Assembly: GCA_003220905.1 (NCBI GenBank)
Contig: QHTS01000052.1
Location: 1 to 5,359 of the forward strand
Origin: Gemmatimonadota bacterium
GTDB lineage: Bacteria; Gemmatimonadota; Gemmatimonadetes; Gemmatimonadales; GWC2-71-9
Reading direction: 5' to 3'
Length of the DNA stretch: 5,359 nt
Under the pieces are notes generated by a model. It was not told the DNA's origin. It ran no database searches and saw only the letters and a list, made by a program, of their open reading frames with translations. Position 1 is the first letter of the stretch, and each line of letters opens with the position of its first letter. The translations under genes were made by a program, and so were the position numbers. Below, one piece after another: positions 1-5,359 of this stretch.

Positions 1-364
1 TGCCGATCGTTGCAGCGACGAGCATCGCCACGGCCCCGATGCCGAGCGAGACGCGGGCCCCGTATACGAGCCGGCTCCACACGTCCCGGCTGAACGGGTC
101 GGTGCCGAGCAGGAACTGCGCGGACGGCGGCCGGTCGGGGTGTGCGATATCGATCTGGTAGTAGGGCGGGTACGGCGCCACGACGGGTGCGGCGATGGCG
201 ATGGTCACGAAGAACGCGAGTACGAACAACCCGAGCCCCGCCGTCGGGTGCCGGAAAAACCGCCGCCCCGCCGCGGTCGCCCGCACGCGTCGTCGCAGCG
301 CCGCGACGACGGCGAGCGCCAGGACCGCGGCCCCGGCCACCGCGAGCCAGTTCCAGACGTTCAG
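1..364 (-). CDS. DppC-type ABC transporter permease, N-terminal part (runs off left edge)
   Basis: This is the second membrane subunit of a peptide-type ABC importer. Translating the minus strand from 364 gives 121 residues before the window ends. Residues 35-63 form the usual first DppC helix (RRFFRHPTAGLGLFVLAFF onward, ending in APVVAPY). Residues 85-108 carry the family signature LLGTDPFSRDVWSRL followed by VYGARVSLGIG. An additional hydrophobic segment at residues 7-23, followed by an Arg-rich stretch, precedes the usual first helix and would add a transmembrane span. No ATG, GTG or TTG lies upstream in frame near the end of the preceding gene. The best start is CTG at 364-362, overlapping the upstream stop as CTGA, with a GGGGGAGGG site just upstream. 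GTG at 340-338 is the fallback and would shorten the protein by 8 residues. The six-helix core and C-terminus are outside the window. Family assignment is firm; the substrate is not determined. Confidence 0.9.
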   Translation of the reverse strand, partial: MNVWNWLAVAGAAVLALAVVAALRRRVRATAAGRRFFRHPTAGLGLFVLAFFVTIAIAAPVVAPYPPYYQIDIAHPDRPPSAQFLLGTDPFSRDVWSRLVYGARVSLGIGAVAMLVAATIG

Positions 365-1344
365 GCGCTCGCCCCTCCCCCCCGCACCCTGATCCGTGGG
401 TCGGCGACGGCATACAACGCGTCGGCGATCAGATTGCCCAACACCACCATCGCGCTTGTGAGCAGGGCCGCCCCGGTCACCACGGGGTAGTCGCGCTGGA
501 GGATCGCGTTCACGGCGAGCCGGCCCATCCCGGGCCAGGCGAACACCGTCTCGATGAGGACCGCTCCGGTGAAGAGGAATGGGAAGGCCAGCCCGAACAG
601 GGTGATGATTGGGAGGAGAGCGTTTCGTAGCGCGTGCACCAGCAGCACCCGGCGTTCCCGCAGGCCCTTGGCGCGGGCCGTCCACACGTAGTCCTGGCGG
701 ATGACATCGAGCATCGCCGCCCGTTGGTAGCGCGCCGTGGCCGCCGCGCCCACGAGACCGAGTGTGAGGGCGGGGAGCGTGAGGTGCCACAGGAAGTCGA
801 GCAGGCAGTAGGGCGAGTCGACGTGGGGACACAGGACGGGATTGTTGGGCCCGCCGACTGGGAACCATCTCAGCCACTGCCCAAACACGAGGAGCAGCAC
901 CAGCCCAAGCCAGAACACCGGCATCGAGTTGACGAGCAGCGCGACGTTCCCGACCGCGACATCGCCGAACCGGCCCGCCCGCATGGCCTGATAGATCCCG
1001 AGCGCAAGCCCGAGCACGAAGTCGACGAGCAGTGCCGCGAGCGCGAGGGTGAAGGTGTTGGGGATGGCGTCCGCGAGCGCGTCGGCAACGGGTCGATGCA
1101 GTCCGAAGGACTCGCCCAGGTCTCCGTGCGCCAGGGCGGTCAGGTACTTCGCGTACTGCACCCACAGCGGCTGGTCGCAGCCGAACCGCCGACACAGCTG
1201 CCGGCAGACCTCAGGCGGGAGCGGCCGATCGGCGGTTCCGCACGGCGTGCCGTGGGCGAAGTGAACGACGAAGAACGTGATGGTGACGACCGCGAACACG
1301 ATGGCGATCGACGCGGCGAGCCGCCGCACCAGCCACGCCGCCAC
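361..1344 (-). CDS. DppB-type ABC transporter permease (peptide/nickel family)
   Basis: This 327-residue inner-membrane protein is the first permease subunit of a peptide-type importer, and its length is normal for the family. About six membrane spans can be seen, at roughly residues 9-29, 97-119, 131-155, 186-205, 243-268 and 286-312. The cytoplasmic EAA-type loop that docks on the ATPase is at about 218-245 (TARAKGLRERR, then HALRNALLP). The N-terminus MAAWLVRRLAASIAIVF and the segment TVFAWPGMGRLAV (266-278) are typical of DppB. The start is GTG at 1344-1342, directly after the TAG stop of the binding-protein gene, with GGAG about 6 bases upstream inside that gene, so translation is probably coupled. 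All six cysteines (35, 47, 51, 56, 172, 180) fall in two predicted periplasmic loops, which is unusual and suggests disulfides. Substrate specificity cannot be read from the permease. Confidence 0.95.
   Translation of the reverse strand: MAAWLVRRLAASIAIVFAVVTITFFVVHFAHGTPCGTADRPLPPEVCRQLCRRFGCDQPLWVQYAKYLTALAHGDLGESFGLHRPVADALADAIPNTFTLALAALLVDFVLGLALGIYQAMRAGRFGDVAVGNVALLVNSMPVFWLGLVLLLVFGQWLRWFPVGGPNNPVLCPHVDSPYCLLDFLWHLTLPALTLGLVGAAATARYQRAAMLDVIRQDYVWTARAKGLRERRVLLVHALRNALLPIITLFGLAFPFLFTGAVLIETVFAWPGMGRLAVNAILQRDYPVVTGAALLTSAMVVLGNLIADALYAVADPRIRVRGGGASA
372..380 (-). promoter_or_regulatory. Shine-Dalgarno site for the DppC-type gene
   Basis: On the minus strand this purine block reads GGGGAGGGG. 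It lies inside the last codons of the DppB-type gene, with about 7-9 bases between its core and the CTG at 364. No comparable site precedes the alternative GTG at 340. This spacing is the main argument for the CTG start. Confidence 0.55.
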
Positions 1345-3018
1345 CTAGCGCTCCACGCGGTCTCGATCCGTCAGTCGATCAGCGGGGATGCGCCACGTGC
1401 GGAGCAGGGCGAGCCAGGAATCGGGCCGGATCGTCACGTCAACGATCCGGTTGTGGATGGCGGAGACGTTGGAGGTGGCGAACAGAAAAATGCCGGGCGC
1501 GTCCCGATTCAACGTCTCGATGGCGGCCCGCCACGCCCGACGGGCTTGGTCGCGGCTCGCCGCCGACGTCACCGCCCGGTCCACCAGCCGGTCGACCTCC
1601 GGGTTGTCGTAGCGGCCGTAGTTGGACCGCCCGAACCCGGCCGGGGTCCAGGTTTGGGGAAAGCCCGACGAAGGCGTCGGGTCGCTGTTCCACGTGTTGA
1701 TGATGGCATCGAACCGGCCGCCGCGCGCGCGCTCGTTGAACAGGCTGAAGTCGACCTCGTCGAGCTGAACGTCCACGCCGGCGGTCCGGAACTGCTCCTG
1801 CAGCAGCCGCGCGTACTGACGACGGATGGCGCTGGTCGTCGGGAGGAGCAGCCGGAAGGCGAGCGGTCGGCCGTCCTGGTCGCGGATGCCGTCGCCGTCC
1901 GAGTCGGTCCAGCCGATGCGCGTCAGGAGCCGCGCCGCCTGGCCGCTGTCGTAGGGTAGCTCGCGGATCTCCGGGTCCCAGATCCACCACAGCTGCGACA
2001 CCGGCCCGGGCGGCACCTTGGCGAGATCGCCGAATACGTTGCGCAGCAGCCGCTCGCGGTCCGTGGCCATGACGAGCGCCCGCCGCAGGTCGCGGTCGCC
2101 GAACAGGGGGTGAGGCCTGGTCGTGTCGCCGGGCGCGGCCAGGTTGAATCCCACGTAGCCGTACGCAGACCCCTTGTAGGGATAGCACGCGATCTTGGGG
2201 TCCGCGCAGGCACGCTGCACGTTGTCGGGCGTGATCAGCACTTCCACGGCGTCCGCGTCGCCCGCGAGCAGCTGGGTCACGGCGACCTGCTGGTCTGACG
2301 TAAACCGCCAGATGACGCGCCTCAAGTGCGGGCGGCCGAGGAAGAAGGTCGAGTCCGCCGCGAGCTCGATGCTCTCAGCGGCTTTCCATGCAACGAAGCG
2401 GTACGGCCCGTCGCCCACCGGCGCGCGCCCGAACGCCGTGCTGCGCCACTGATCGCGCGGGACCTCGCGCAGGAGGTGCGCCGGCAGGATGCGCAGGTGG
2501 TACACGGCGTCGTAGAACATCTCGGGATAACGCTGCCGGAACCGAAACACGACGGTGAGCGAATCGCGCGTGGTGACCGCGGCGATCTGGCGCAGCGAGG
2601 AGCGGAACGAGGAGTTGACGAGCGTATCCGTGTACGCGTCGTACGTGAACGCGACATCCGCGGCCGTGACCGCCTGGCCGTCGTGCCACCGGGCCCGCGG
2701 GTCGAGATGAAACACGAGCGTCGTCGGGGCGTCCCACTCCCACCGCTCCGCCAGCTGCGGCTGGAAGTCCTCGTCGCCGATCGTGTTTCCCGAGAGCCCC
2801 AGATCGGCGAGCTTGAGAAACAGCTGATCCGTCACGTCCCGCGTGATCGCGAACTCGCTGACGGGCGGGAGCAAGATATCCGGCTCTCCCCCGGAGGCGA
2901 TGACGATGGTGCCGCAATATTCGCCGGTGCACCCGACCGGGCGCTCGCACCCGGCGACGAGGATGAGGCAGGCGAGCGCGGCGAGGGTCAGGCCGGCGCG
3001 TGGGCGGGCGGTTGGCAT
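1345..3018 (-). CDS. Extracytoplasmic solute-binding lipoprotein, family 5 (peptide/nickel ABC importer)
   Basis: This 557-residue protein captures substrate outside the inner membrane and delivers it to the DppB/DppC-type permease encoded just downstream. It starts with a lipoprotein signal peptide: Arg at 5 and 7, hydrophobic residues 9-22, and a lipobox V-A-G-C with the lipidated Cys at 24. The mature part shows family 5 features in order: GGEPDILLPP (43-52), QPQLAERWEW (87-96), FHLDPRARWHDGQAVTAADV (103-122), VGDGPYRFVAWK (201-212), VGFNLAAP (289-296), DLRRALVMATDRERLL (310-325) and YDNPEVDRLVDRAV (470-483). An Asp-rich DSDGDGIRDQDG loop at 372-383 resembles calcium-binding loops. The ATG at 3018 was chosen because it begins at the signal peptide and leaves 25 bp after the upstream gene. 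A longer reading from 3123 would add a repeat-derived leader and bury the signal peptide. Mature cysteines other than the lipidated one come in two close pairs (30/35, 271/278). A peptide substrate is most likely; nickel or another small solute is possible. Confidence 0.94.
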   Translation of the reverse strand: MPTARPRAGLTLAALACLILVAGCERPVGCTGEYCGTIVIASGGEPDILLPPVSEFAITRDVTDQLFLKLADLGLSGNTIGDEDFQPQLAERWEWDAPTTLVFHLDPRARWHDGQAVTAADVAFTYDAYTDTLVNSSFRSSLRQIAAVTTRDSLTVVFRFRQRYPEMFYDAVYHLRILPAHLLREVPRDQWRSTAFGRAPVGDGPYRFVAWKAAESIELAADSTFFLGRPHLRRVIWRFTSDQQVAVTQLLAGDADAVEVLITPDNVQRACADPKIACYPYKGSAYGYVGFNLAAPGDTTRPHPLFGDRDLRRALVMATDRERLLRNVFGDLAKVPPGPVSQLWWIWDPEIRELPYDSGQAARLLTRIGWTDSDGDGIRDQDGRPLAFRLLLPTTSAIRRQYARLLQEQFRTAGVDVQLDEVDFSLFNERARGGRFDAIINTWNSDPTPSSGFPQTWTPAGFGRSNYGRYDNPEVDRLVDRAVTSAASRDQARRAWRAAIETLNRDAPGIFLFATSNVSAIHNRIVDVTIRPDSWLALLRTWRIPADRLTDRDRVER

Positions 3019-3043
3019 GGCGCCTAATATTTCACCGCGGTGC
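3019..3043 (-). other. Short intergenic gap before the binding-protein gene
   Basis: This 25-bp spacer separates the transferase stop from the binding-protein start. It holds a small AT-rich patch (AAATATTAG on the minus strand), notable in such GC-rich DNA, and the 10-bp palindrome CACCGCGGTG at 3033-3042. GGCGCC occurs at 3019-3024 and again at 3049-3054. An AGG 4 bases before the ATG is the only nearby, weak ribosome-binding candidate. No -35 partner for a promoter and no T-tract terminator is seen, so read-through from the upstream gene is the simplest view. Confidence 0.4.
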
Positions 3044-3829
3044 CTAGCGGCGCCAGGTCCAGGCGGGATCCTGAAAGACGGACGGTCGGACGGTTGGACC
3101 GTCGGACGGTCGGGGCGCAGCATGCTGCGCCCCTACGTCTCCGAACGCCTCAATCACCGCGTCCGCGACCTCGTCGAACGAGACGGGGCGGCCCAGCGCT
3201 GCGGCGAGCGTAGTCTCCCTGCTCCCGGCTCCCGGCTCCCGGCTCACCAATCGCACCACCTCCTGCGACCCCGCGAGCAGGATCGAGCCGTGCTGCAGGA
3301 ACGCCCGTCCCTCGCACACCTGTGCCGAGCCGACCAGCTTGCGCCCCCCGACAAGCACTTCCCCGCCCACGGGGGCCGCGAAGCAGGAGCCACGGCGGTC
3401 AGGCGGTCGGGCGGTCAGGCGGTCGGGTGCGAGGGTGGCCGCGACCCCGAGCGTGTGCAGCGCCGCCGCGAGGCGCGCGTGGATCGCATGGTACGCCCCA
3501 CGCAGGCCGCCGAACGTCGCGATCGGGGCGGCCATCGCGTAGGTCACCTCGTGCTCGTGCCACACCGCCCGGCCGCCGGTGGGGCGTCGCACGACGTCGA
3601 GCCCGCGCCGCGCGATGGCCGCGCGGTCGTAGCGCGCCGCGGCCGGCTCGTTCCGGCCCAGCGAGAGGCACGGCGGTTGGAAGCGGTACAGCCGAAGGAA
3701 CGCGCTCCCGGTGCGATCGGCGCGCGCGAGCAGCCCGGCGTCGATCGCCATGTTCTCGGCGCCAGGGCGACCGCCGGGGTCCACGAGCAGTTCCCACCGC
3801 GTCGTCTCTTCAATCAGCCGCGAGGGCAT
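3044..3829 (-). CDS. Lipoate-protein ligase / octanoyltransferase family protein (LipM-like)
   Basis: This 261-residue cytoplasmic protein belongs to the biotin/lipoate A/B ligase superfamily, whose members attach lipoate or octanoate to a lysine of GcvH or of 2-oxoacid dehydrogenase E2 domains. Visible motifs are ENMAIDAGLL (25-34), RLYRFQPPCLSLGRNE (46-61), the acyl-binding RRPTGGRAVWHEHEVTYA (81-98), SCFAAP (148-153), GGRKLVGSAQ (161-170) and FLQHGSILL (177-185). Lys164 matches the conserved superfamily lysine, and Cys149 sits where LipM-type octanoyltransferases carry their acyl-thioester cysteine. The protein is shorter than Escherichia coli LplA and lacks its accessory domain, which also favours LipM-like transfer over ATP-dependent ligation. 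ATG at 3829 lies inside gcvP (20-bp overlap), with GGA 5 bases upstream, so translation is probably coupled. GcvH is the likely target, by inference from context. Residues 135-146, 196-205 and 233-250 are encoded by short repeats and look like insertions outside the core fold. Whether it is a transferase or a ligase is unsettled. Confidence 0.92.
   Translation of the reverse strand: MPSRLIEETTRWELLVDPGGRPGAENMAIDAGLLARADRTGSAFLRLYRFQPPCLSLGRNEPAAARYDRAAIARRGLDVVRRPTGGRAVWHEHEVTYAMAAPIATFGGLRGAYHAIHARLAAALHTLGVAATLAPDRLTARPPDRRGSCFAAPVGGEVLVGGRKLVGSAQVCEGRAFLQHGSILLAGSQEVVRLVSREPGAGSRETTLAAALGRPVSFDEVADAVIEAFGDVGAQHAAPRPSDGPTVRPSVFQDPAWTWRR
3081..3112. repeat. Octamer tandem repeat, four units, in the 3' end of the transferase gene
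   Basis: Four 8-bp units read GACGGTCG, GACGGTTG, GACCGTCG and GACGGTCG on the plus strand, preceded by a partial GACG at 3077-3080. The two middle units each differ from consensus by one base. The tract encodes about residues 240-250 of the transferase (RPSDGPTVRPS), just before its final FQDPAWTWRR. Confidence 0.8.
3112..3133. repeat. Perfect 22-bp palindrome inside the transferase gene
   Basis: The left arm GGGGCGCAGCA is followed without a gap by its exact reverse complement TGCTGCGCCCC. In RNA it could form a 9-bp stem with a CAUG loop. It encodes about residues 233-240 (GAQHAAPR) of the transferase and adjoins the octamer tract, sharing its last G. There is no T-run, so it is not a standard terminator. 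It resembles dispersed REP-type palindromes, but the window holds only one copy. Confidence 0.8.
3216..3243. repeat. Heptamer tandem repeat, four units, inside the transferase gene
   Basis: One degenerate unit, TCCCTGC (3216-3222), is followed by three identical TCCCGGC units up to 3243. The tract is read in frame as residues 196-205 (SREPGAGSRE), lying between the QHGSILL core strand and the C-terminal helices. This short Gly/Arg/Glu stretch has no obvious counterpart in the family. Confidence 0.8.
3394..3425. repeat. Octamer tandem repeat, four units, just before the catalytic cysteine region
   Basis: Four 8-bp units alternate as GGCGGTCA, GGCGGTCG, GGCGGTCA and GGCGGTCG on the plus strand. 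They encode residues 135-146 of the transferase (PDRLTARPPDRR), ending three residues before Cys149. The unit is close to the GACGGTCG octamer at 3081-3112, so the two tracts may belong to one repeat family. Confidence 0.8.
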
Positions 3830-5359
3830 AGGCTTCCATCGGCGGACAGACGCAGACCAGGTTCCGGTCGCCGAAGGCGCCGTCCACGCGGCTCACCGAG
3901 GGCCACACCTTGTGCGACCGCGTCCAGGGGGCGGGGAAGGCGGCGCGCTCGCGCGTATACGGGCGGTCCCACGCGTCGGCGATCACGTCCTCCAGGGTGT
4001 GCGGCGCATTCGTGAGGAGGTTGTTGCCGCGCGGCAGGGTCCCGTCCTCCACCTCGCGGATCTCCTGGCGGATCGAGATCAGCGCGTCGCAGAAGCGGTC
4101 CAGCTCCTCCTTCGACTCGCTCTCGGTGGGCTCGATCATCAGGGTGCCCGCGACCGGGAACGAGACCGTCGGCGGATGGAAGCCGTAGTCGATGATGCGC
4201 TTCGCGATGTCATCGACTTCGATGTCGGCGGACGCCTTGAAGGGCCGACAGTCGATGATGCACTCGTGCGCGATCAGCCCATTCTGCCCGGTATAGAGGA
4301 GCGGGTAGTGCGCCCCGAGCCGGCGCGCCACGTAGTTGGCGTTGAGGATCGCCACCTTGGTCGCCTCCACGAGCCCTTCGCGTCCCATCAGCGCCACGTA
4401 GGCCCAGGAGATCGGCAGGATCCACGCGCTGCCCCACGGCGCCGCCGCCACGGTCCCGCACGGCTGCTGCTGGCGCAGCGGCACCACGGGGTGGTCCGGG
4501 AGGAAGGGTCCCAGGTGCGCCGCCACGCAAATCGGGCCCATCCCGGGCCCCCCGCCGCCATGGGGGATGCAGAAGGTCTTGTGCAGGTTCAAGTGGCACA
4601 CGTCGGCGCCGACATCGGCGGGGCGGACCAGGCCCACCTGGGCGTTCATGTTCGCGCCGTCCATGTACACCTGCCCGCCGTGCGCGTGGATGATCTCGCA
4701 CACCTGCCGGATGGACGCCTCGAAGACCCCGTGGGTCGACGGGTACGTGATCATGAGCGCCGCGAGTGAGCCCTTGTGCTCGGCCGCCTTGGCGCGCAGG
4801 TCCGCCAGGTCGATGTTGCCGCTGGGGTCCGACTGCACGGGGACGACGCGCAGACCGGCCATCACCGCGCTCGCGGGGTTCGTCCCATGCGCCGACGTCG
4901 GGATCAGACAGGTGGTGCGGTGCCCTTCACCGCGGGAGCGGTGATAGGCCCGGATCACGAGCAGTCCGGTGAACTCGCCCTGCGCCCCCGAGTTCGGCTG
5001 CAACGAGATTTTCGGGAATCCGGTGATCTCGGCCAGCATGTCCTCGAGCTGGCGGAACAGCGTGCGGTAGCCGGTGGCCTGCTCCCGCGGCGCGAACGGG
5101 TGCAGCCGGTTGAACTCGCGCCATGACAGCGGGACCATCTCGGTGGTGGCGTTGAGCTTCATCGTGCACGAGCCGAGTGGGATCATCGCCGACGTGAGCG
5201 ACAGGTCGCGTGCTTCGAGCCGCTTGATGTAGCGCAGCATCTCCGTCTCGGAGCGGTAGCGGTGGAACACCGGGTGGGTCAGGTAGGACGAGGTGCGGTG
5301 CAGCGATTCGGGGATCGAAGGGTCGGCTTTCGCGCCGAGGTCTTCCACCATGAAGGGCA
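3810..5359 (-). CDS. gcvP: Glycine dehydrogenase (aminomethyl-transferring), P-protein, C-terminal half
   Basis: GcvP decarboxylates glycine with pyridoxal phosphate and transfers the aminomethyl group to lipoyl-GcvH in the cytoplasmic glycine cleavage system. The frame is open through the right edge, so the Met codon at 5351 is internal; about 515 residues are present, roughly the second half of a P-protein of about 950. Counting from that Met, clear motifs are LTHPVFHRYRSETEMLRYI (24-42), IPLGSCTMKLNA (57-68), LQPNSGAQGE (117-126), SAHGTNPASA (153-162), DGANMNAQVG (231-240) and LHKTFCIPHGGGGPGMGP (256-273), with the PLP-binding Lys at 258 (codon 4580-4578). The FPVAGTLMIEPTESESK block and the normal end DRNLVCVCPPMEAYALAAD are intact. 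The HPVF..YRSETEMLRY linker, continuous with upstream sequence, points to the single-chain form rather than the split GcvPA/GcvPB form. Its stop lies 20 bp inside the next gene, a transferase that could lipoylate GcvH. No damaged motif is seen. Confidence 0.98.
   Translation of the reverse strand, partial: PFMVEDLGAKADPSIPESLHRTSSYLTHPVFHRYRSETEMLRYIKRLEARDLSLTSAMIPLGSCTMKLNATTEMVPLSWREFNRLHPFAPREQATGYRTLFRQLEDMLAEITGFPKISLQPNSGAQGEFTGLLVIRAYHRSRGEGHRTTCLIPTSAHGTNPASAVMAGLRVVPVQSDPSGNIDLADLRAKAAEHKGSLAALMITYPSTHGVFEASIRQVCEIIHAHGGQVYMDGANMNAQVGLVRPADVGADVCHLNLHKTFCIPHGGGGPGMGPICVAAHLGPFLPDHPVVPLRQQQPCGTVAAAPWGSAWILPISWAYVALMGREGLVEATKVAILNANYVARRLGAHYPLLYTGQNGLIAHECIIDCRPFKASADIEVDDIAKRIIDYGFHPPTVSFPVAGTLMIEPTESESKEELDRFCDALISIRQEIREVEDGTLPRGNNLLTNAPHTLEDVIADAWDRPYTRERAAFPAPWTRSHKVWPSVSRVDGAFGDRNLVCVCPPMEAYALAAD

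Noticed and set aside
634..1959. Long plus-strand open frame of 441 residues opposite the permease and binding-protein genes
   Set aside because: It spans two well-recognised minus-strand genes, its product is Arg/Glu/Gln-rich without family motifs, and long antisense frames are expected in DNA this rich in G+C.
3024..3052. Promoter in the AT-rich patch before the binding-protein gene
   Set aside because: TATTAG on the minus strand matches a -10 box only partly, the -35 position is CGCCGC, and the start point would fall almost on the ATG.
3019..3123. Extended start of the binding protein at 3123
   Set aside because: The added 35 residues come from the octamer tract and the transferase gene end, the ATG sits in the centre of the palindrome, and the lipoprotein signal peptide begins exactly at 3018.
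3112..3133. Palindrome as a rho-independent terminator
   Set aside because: It is inside the transferase coding sequence and has no following T-run on either strand.
3081..3425. CRISPR-like array
   Set aside because: The units are 7-8 bp and directly adjacent, without unique spacers, and they are read as protein.
2326..4015. Plus-strand open frames at 2326-3027 and 2843-4015
   Set aside because: They lie antisense to the binding-protein and transferase genes, have biased low-complexity composition, and cross gene borders with no recognisable domain.
3711..4769. Plus-strand open frame of 352 residues opposite gcvP
   Set aside because: It is antisense to strongly conserved gcvP sequence, and its His/Arg/Val-rich composition reflects gcvP codon usage read backwards.
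3810..5351. Stand-alone GcvPB-type subunit starting at 5351
   Set aside because: The frame continues upstream through the window edge, and the linker and active-site blocks match the C-terminal half of single-chain GcvP.

Overview
The window is very GC-rich bacterial chromosome (roughly 70% G+C by eye). All five recognisable genes lie on the minus strand, tightly packed, so transcription runs from right to left. Nothing in it looks like a mobile element, a CRISPR array or an RNA gene. The base composition, the unsplit glycine dehydrogenase, the lipoprotein-type peptide-binding protein and the short tandem repeats inside a coding gene would suit a soil-type Gram-negative lineage such as Gemmatimonadota. 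That placement is an inference; no marker gene is present to confirm it.

In transcription order: (1) the C-terminal half of gcvP, the pyridoxal-phosphate glycine decarboxylase (P-protein) of the glycine cleavage system, which runs off the right edge. (2) A lipoate/octanoate protein transferase of the LplA/LipM superfamily, overlapping the gcvP end by 20 bp. (3) After a 25-bp gap, a lipoprotein solute-binding protein of the family 5 (peptide/nickel) ABC type. (4) A DppB-type permease whose start codon directly abuts the stop of gene 3. (5) The N-terminal third of a DppC-type permease, overlapping gene 4 by 4 bp and running off the left edge. Overlaps and near-zero gaps suggest one transcript, or at least translational coupling. 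No terminator or convincing promoter is visible between the genes.

Genes 1 and 2 fit together biochemically: the P-protein passes the aminomethyl group of glycine to the lipoyl arm of GcvH, and the transferase family attaches octanoate or lipoate to such proteins. Genes 3-5 are the binding protein and two membrane subunits of a peptide-type importer; its ATPases are not in the window and may lie beyond the left edge.

No undescribed system is evident. The points worth a second look are: repeat islands (two related octamer tracts, one heptamer tract and a perfect 22-bp palindrome) embedded in frame in the lipoyl transferase gene; a probable CTG start with a strong Shine-Dalgarno site for the DppC-type gene; an extra N-terminal membrane helix in that protein; and paired cysteines confined to the extracytoplasmic parts of the transporter.
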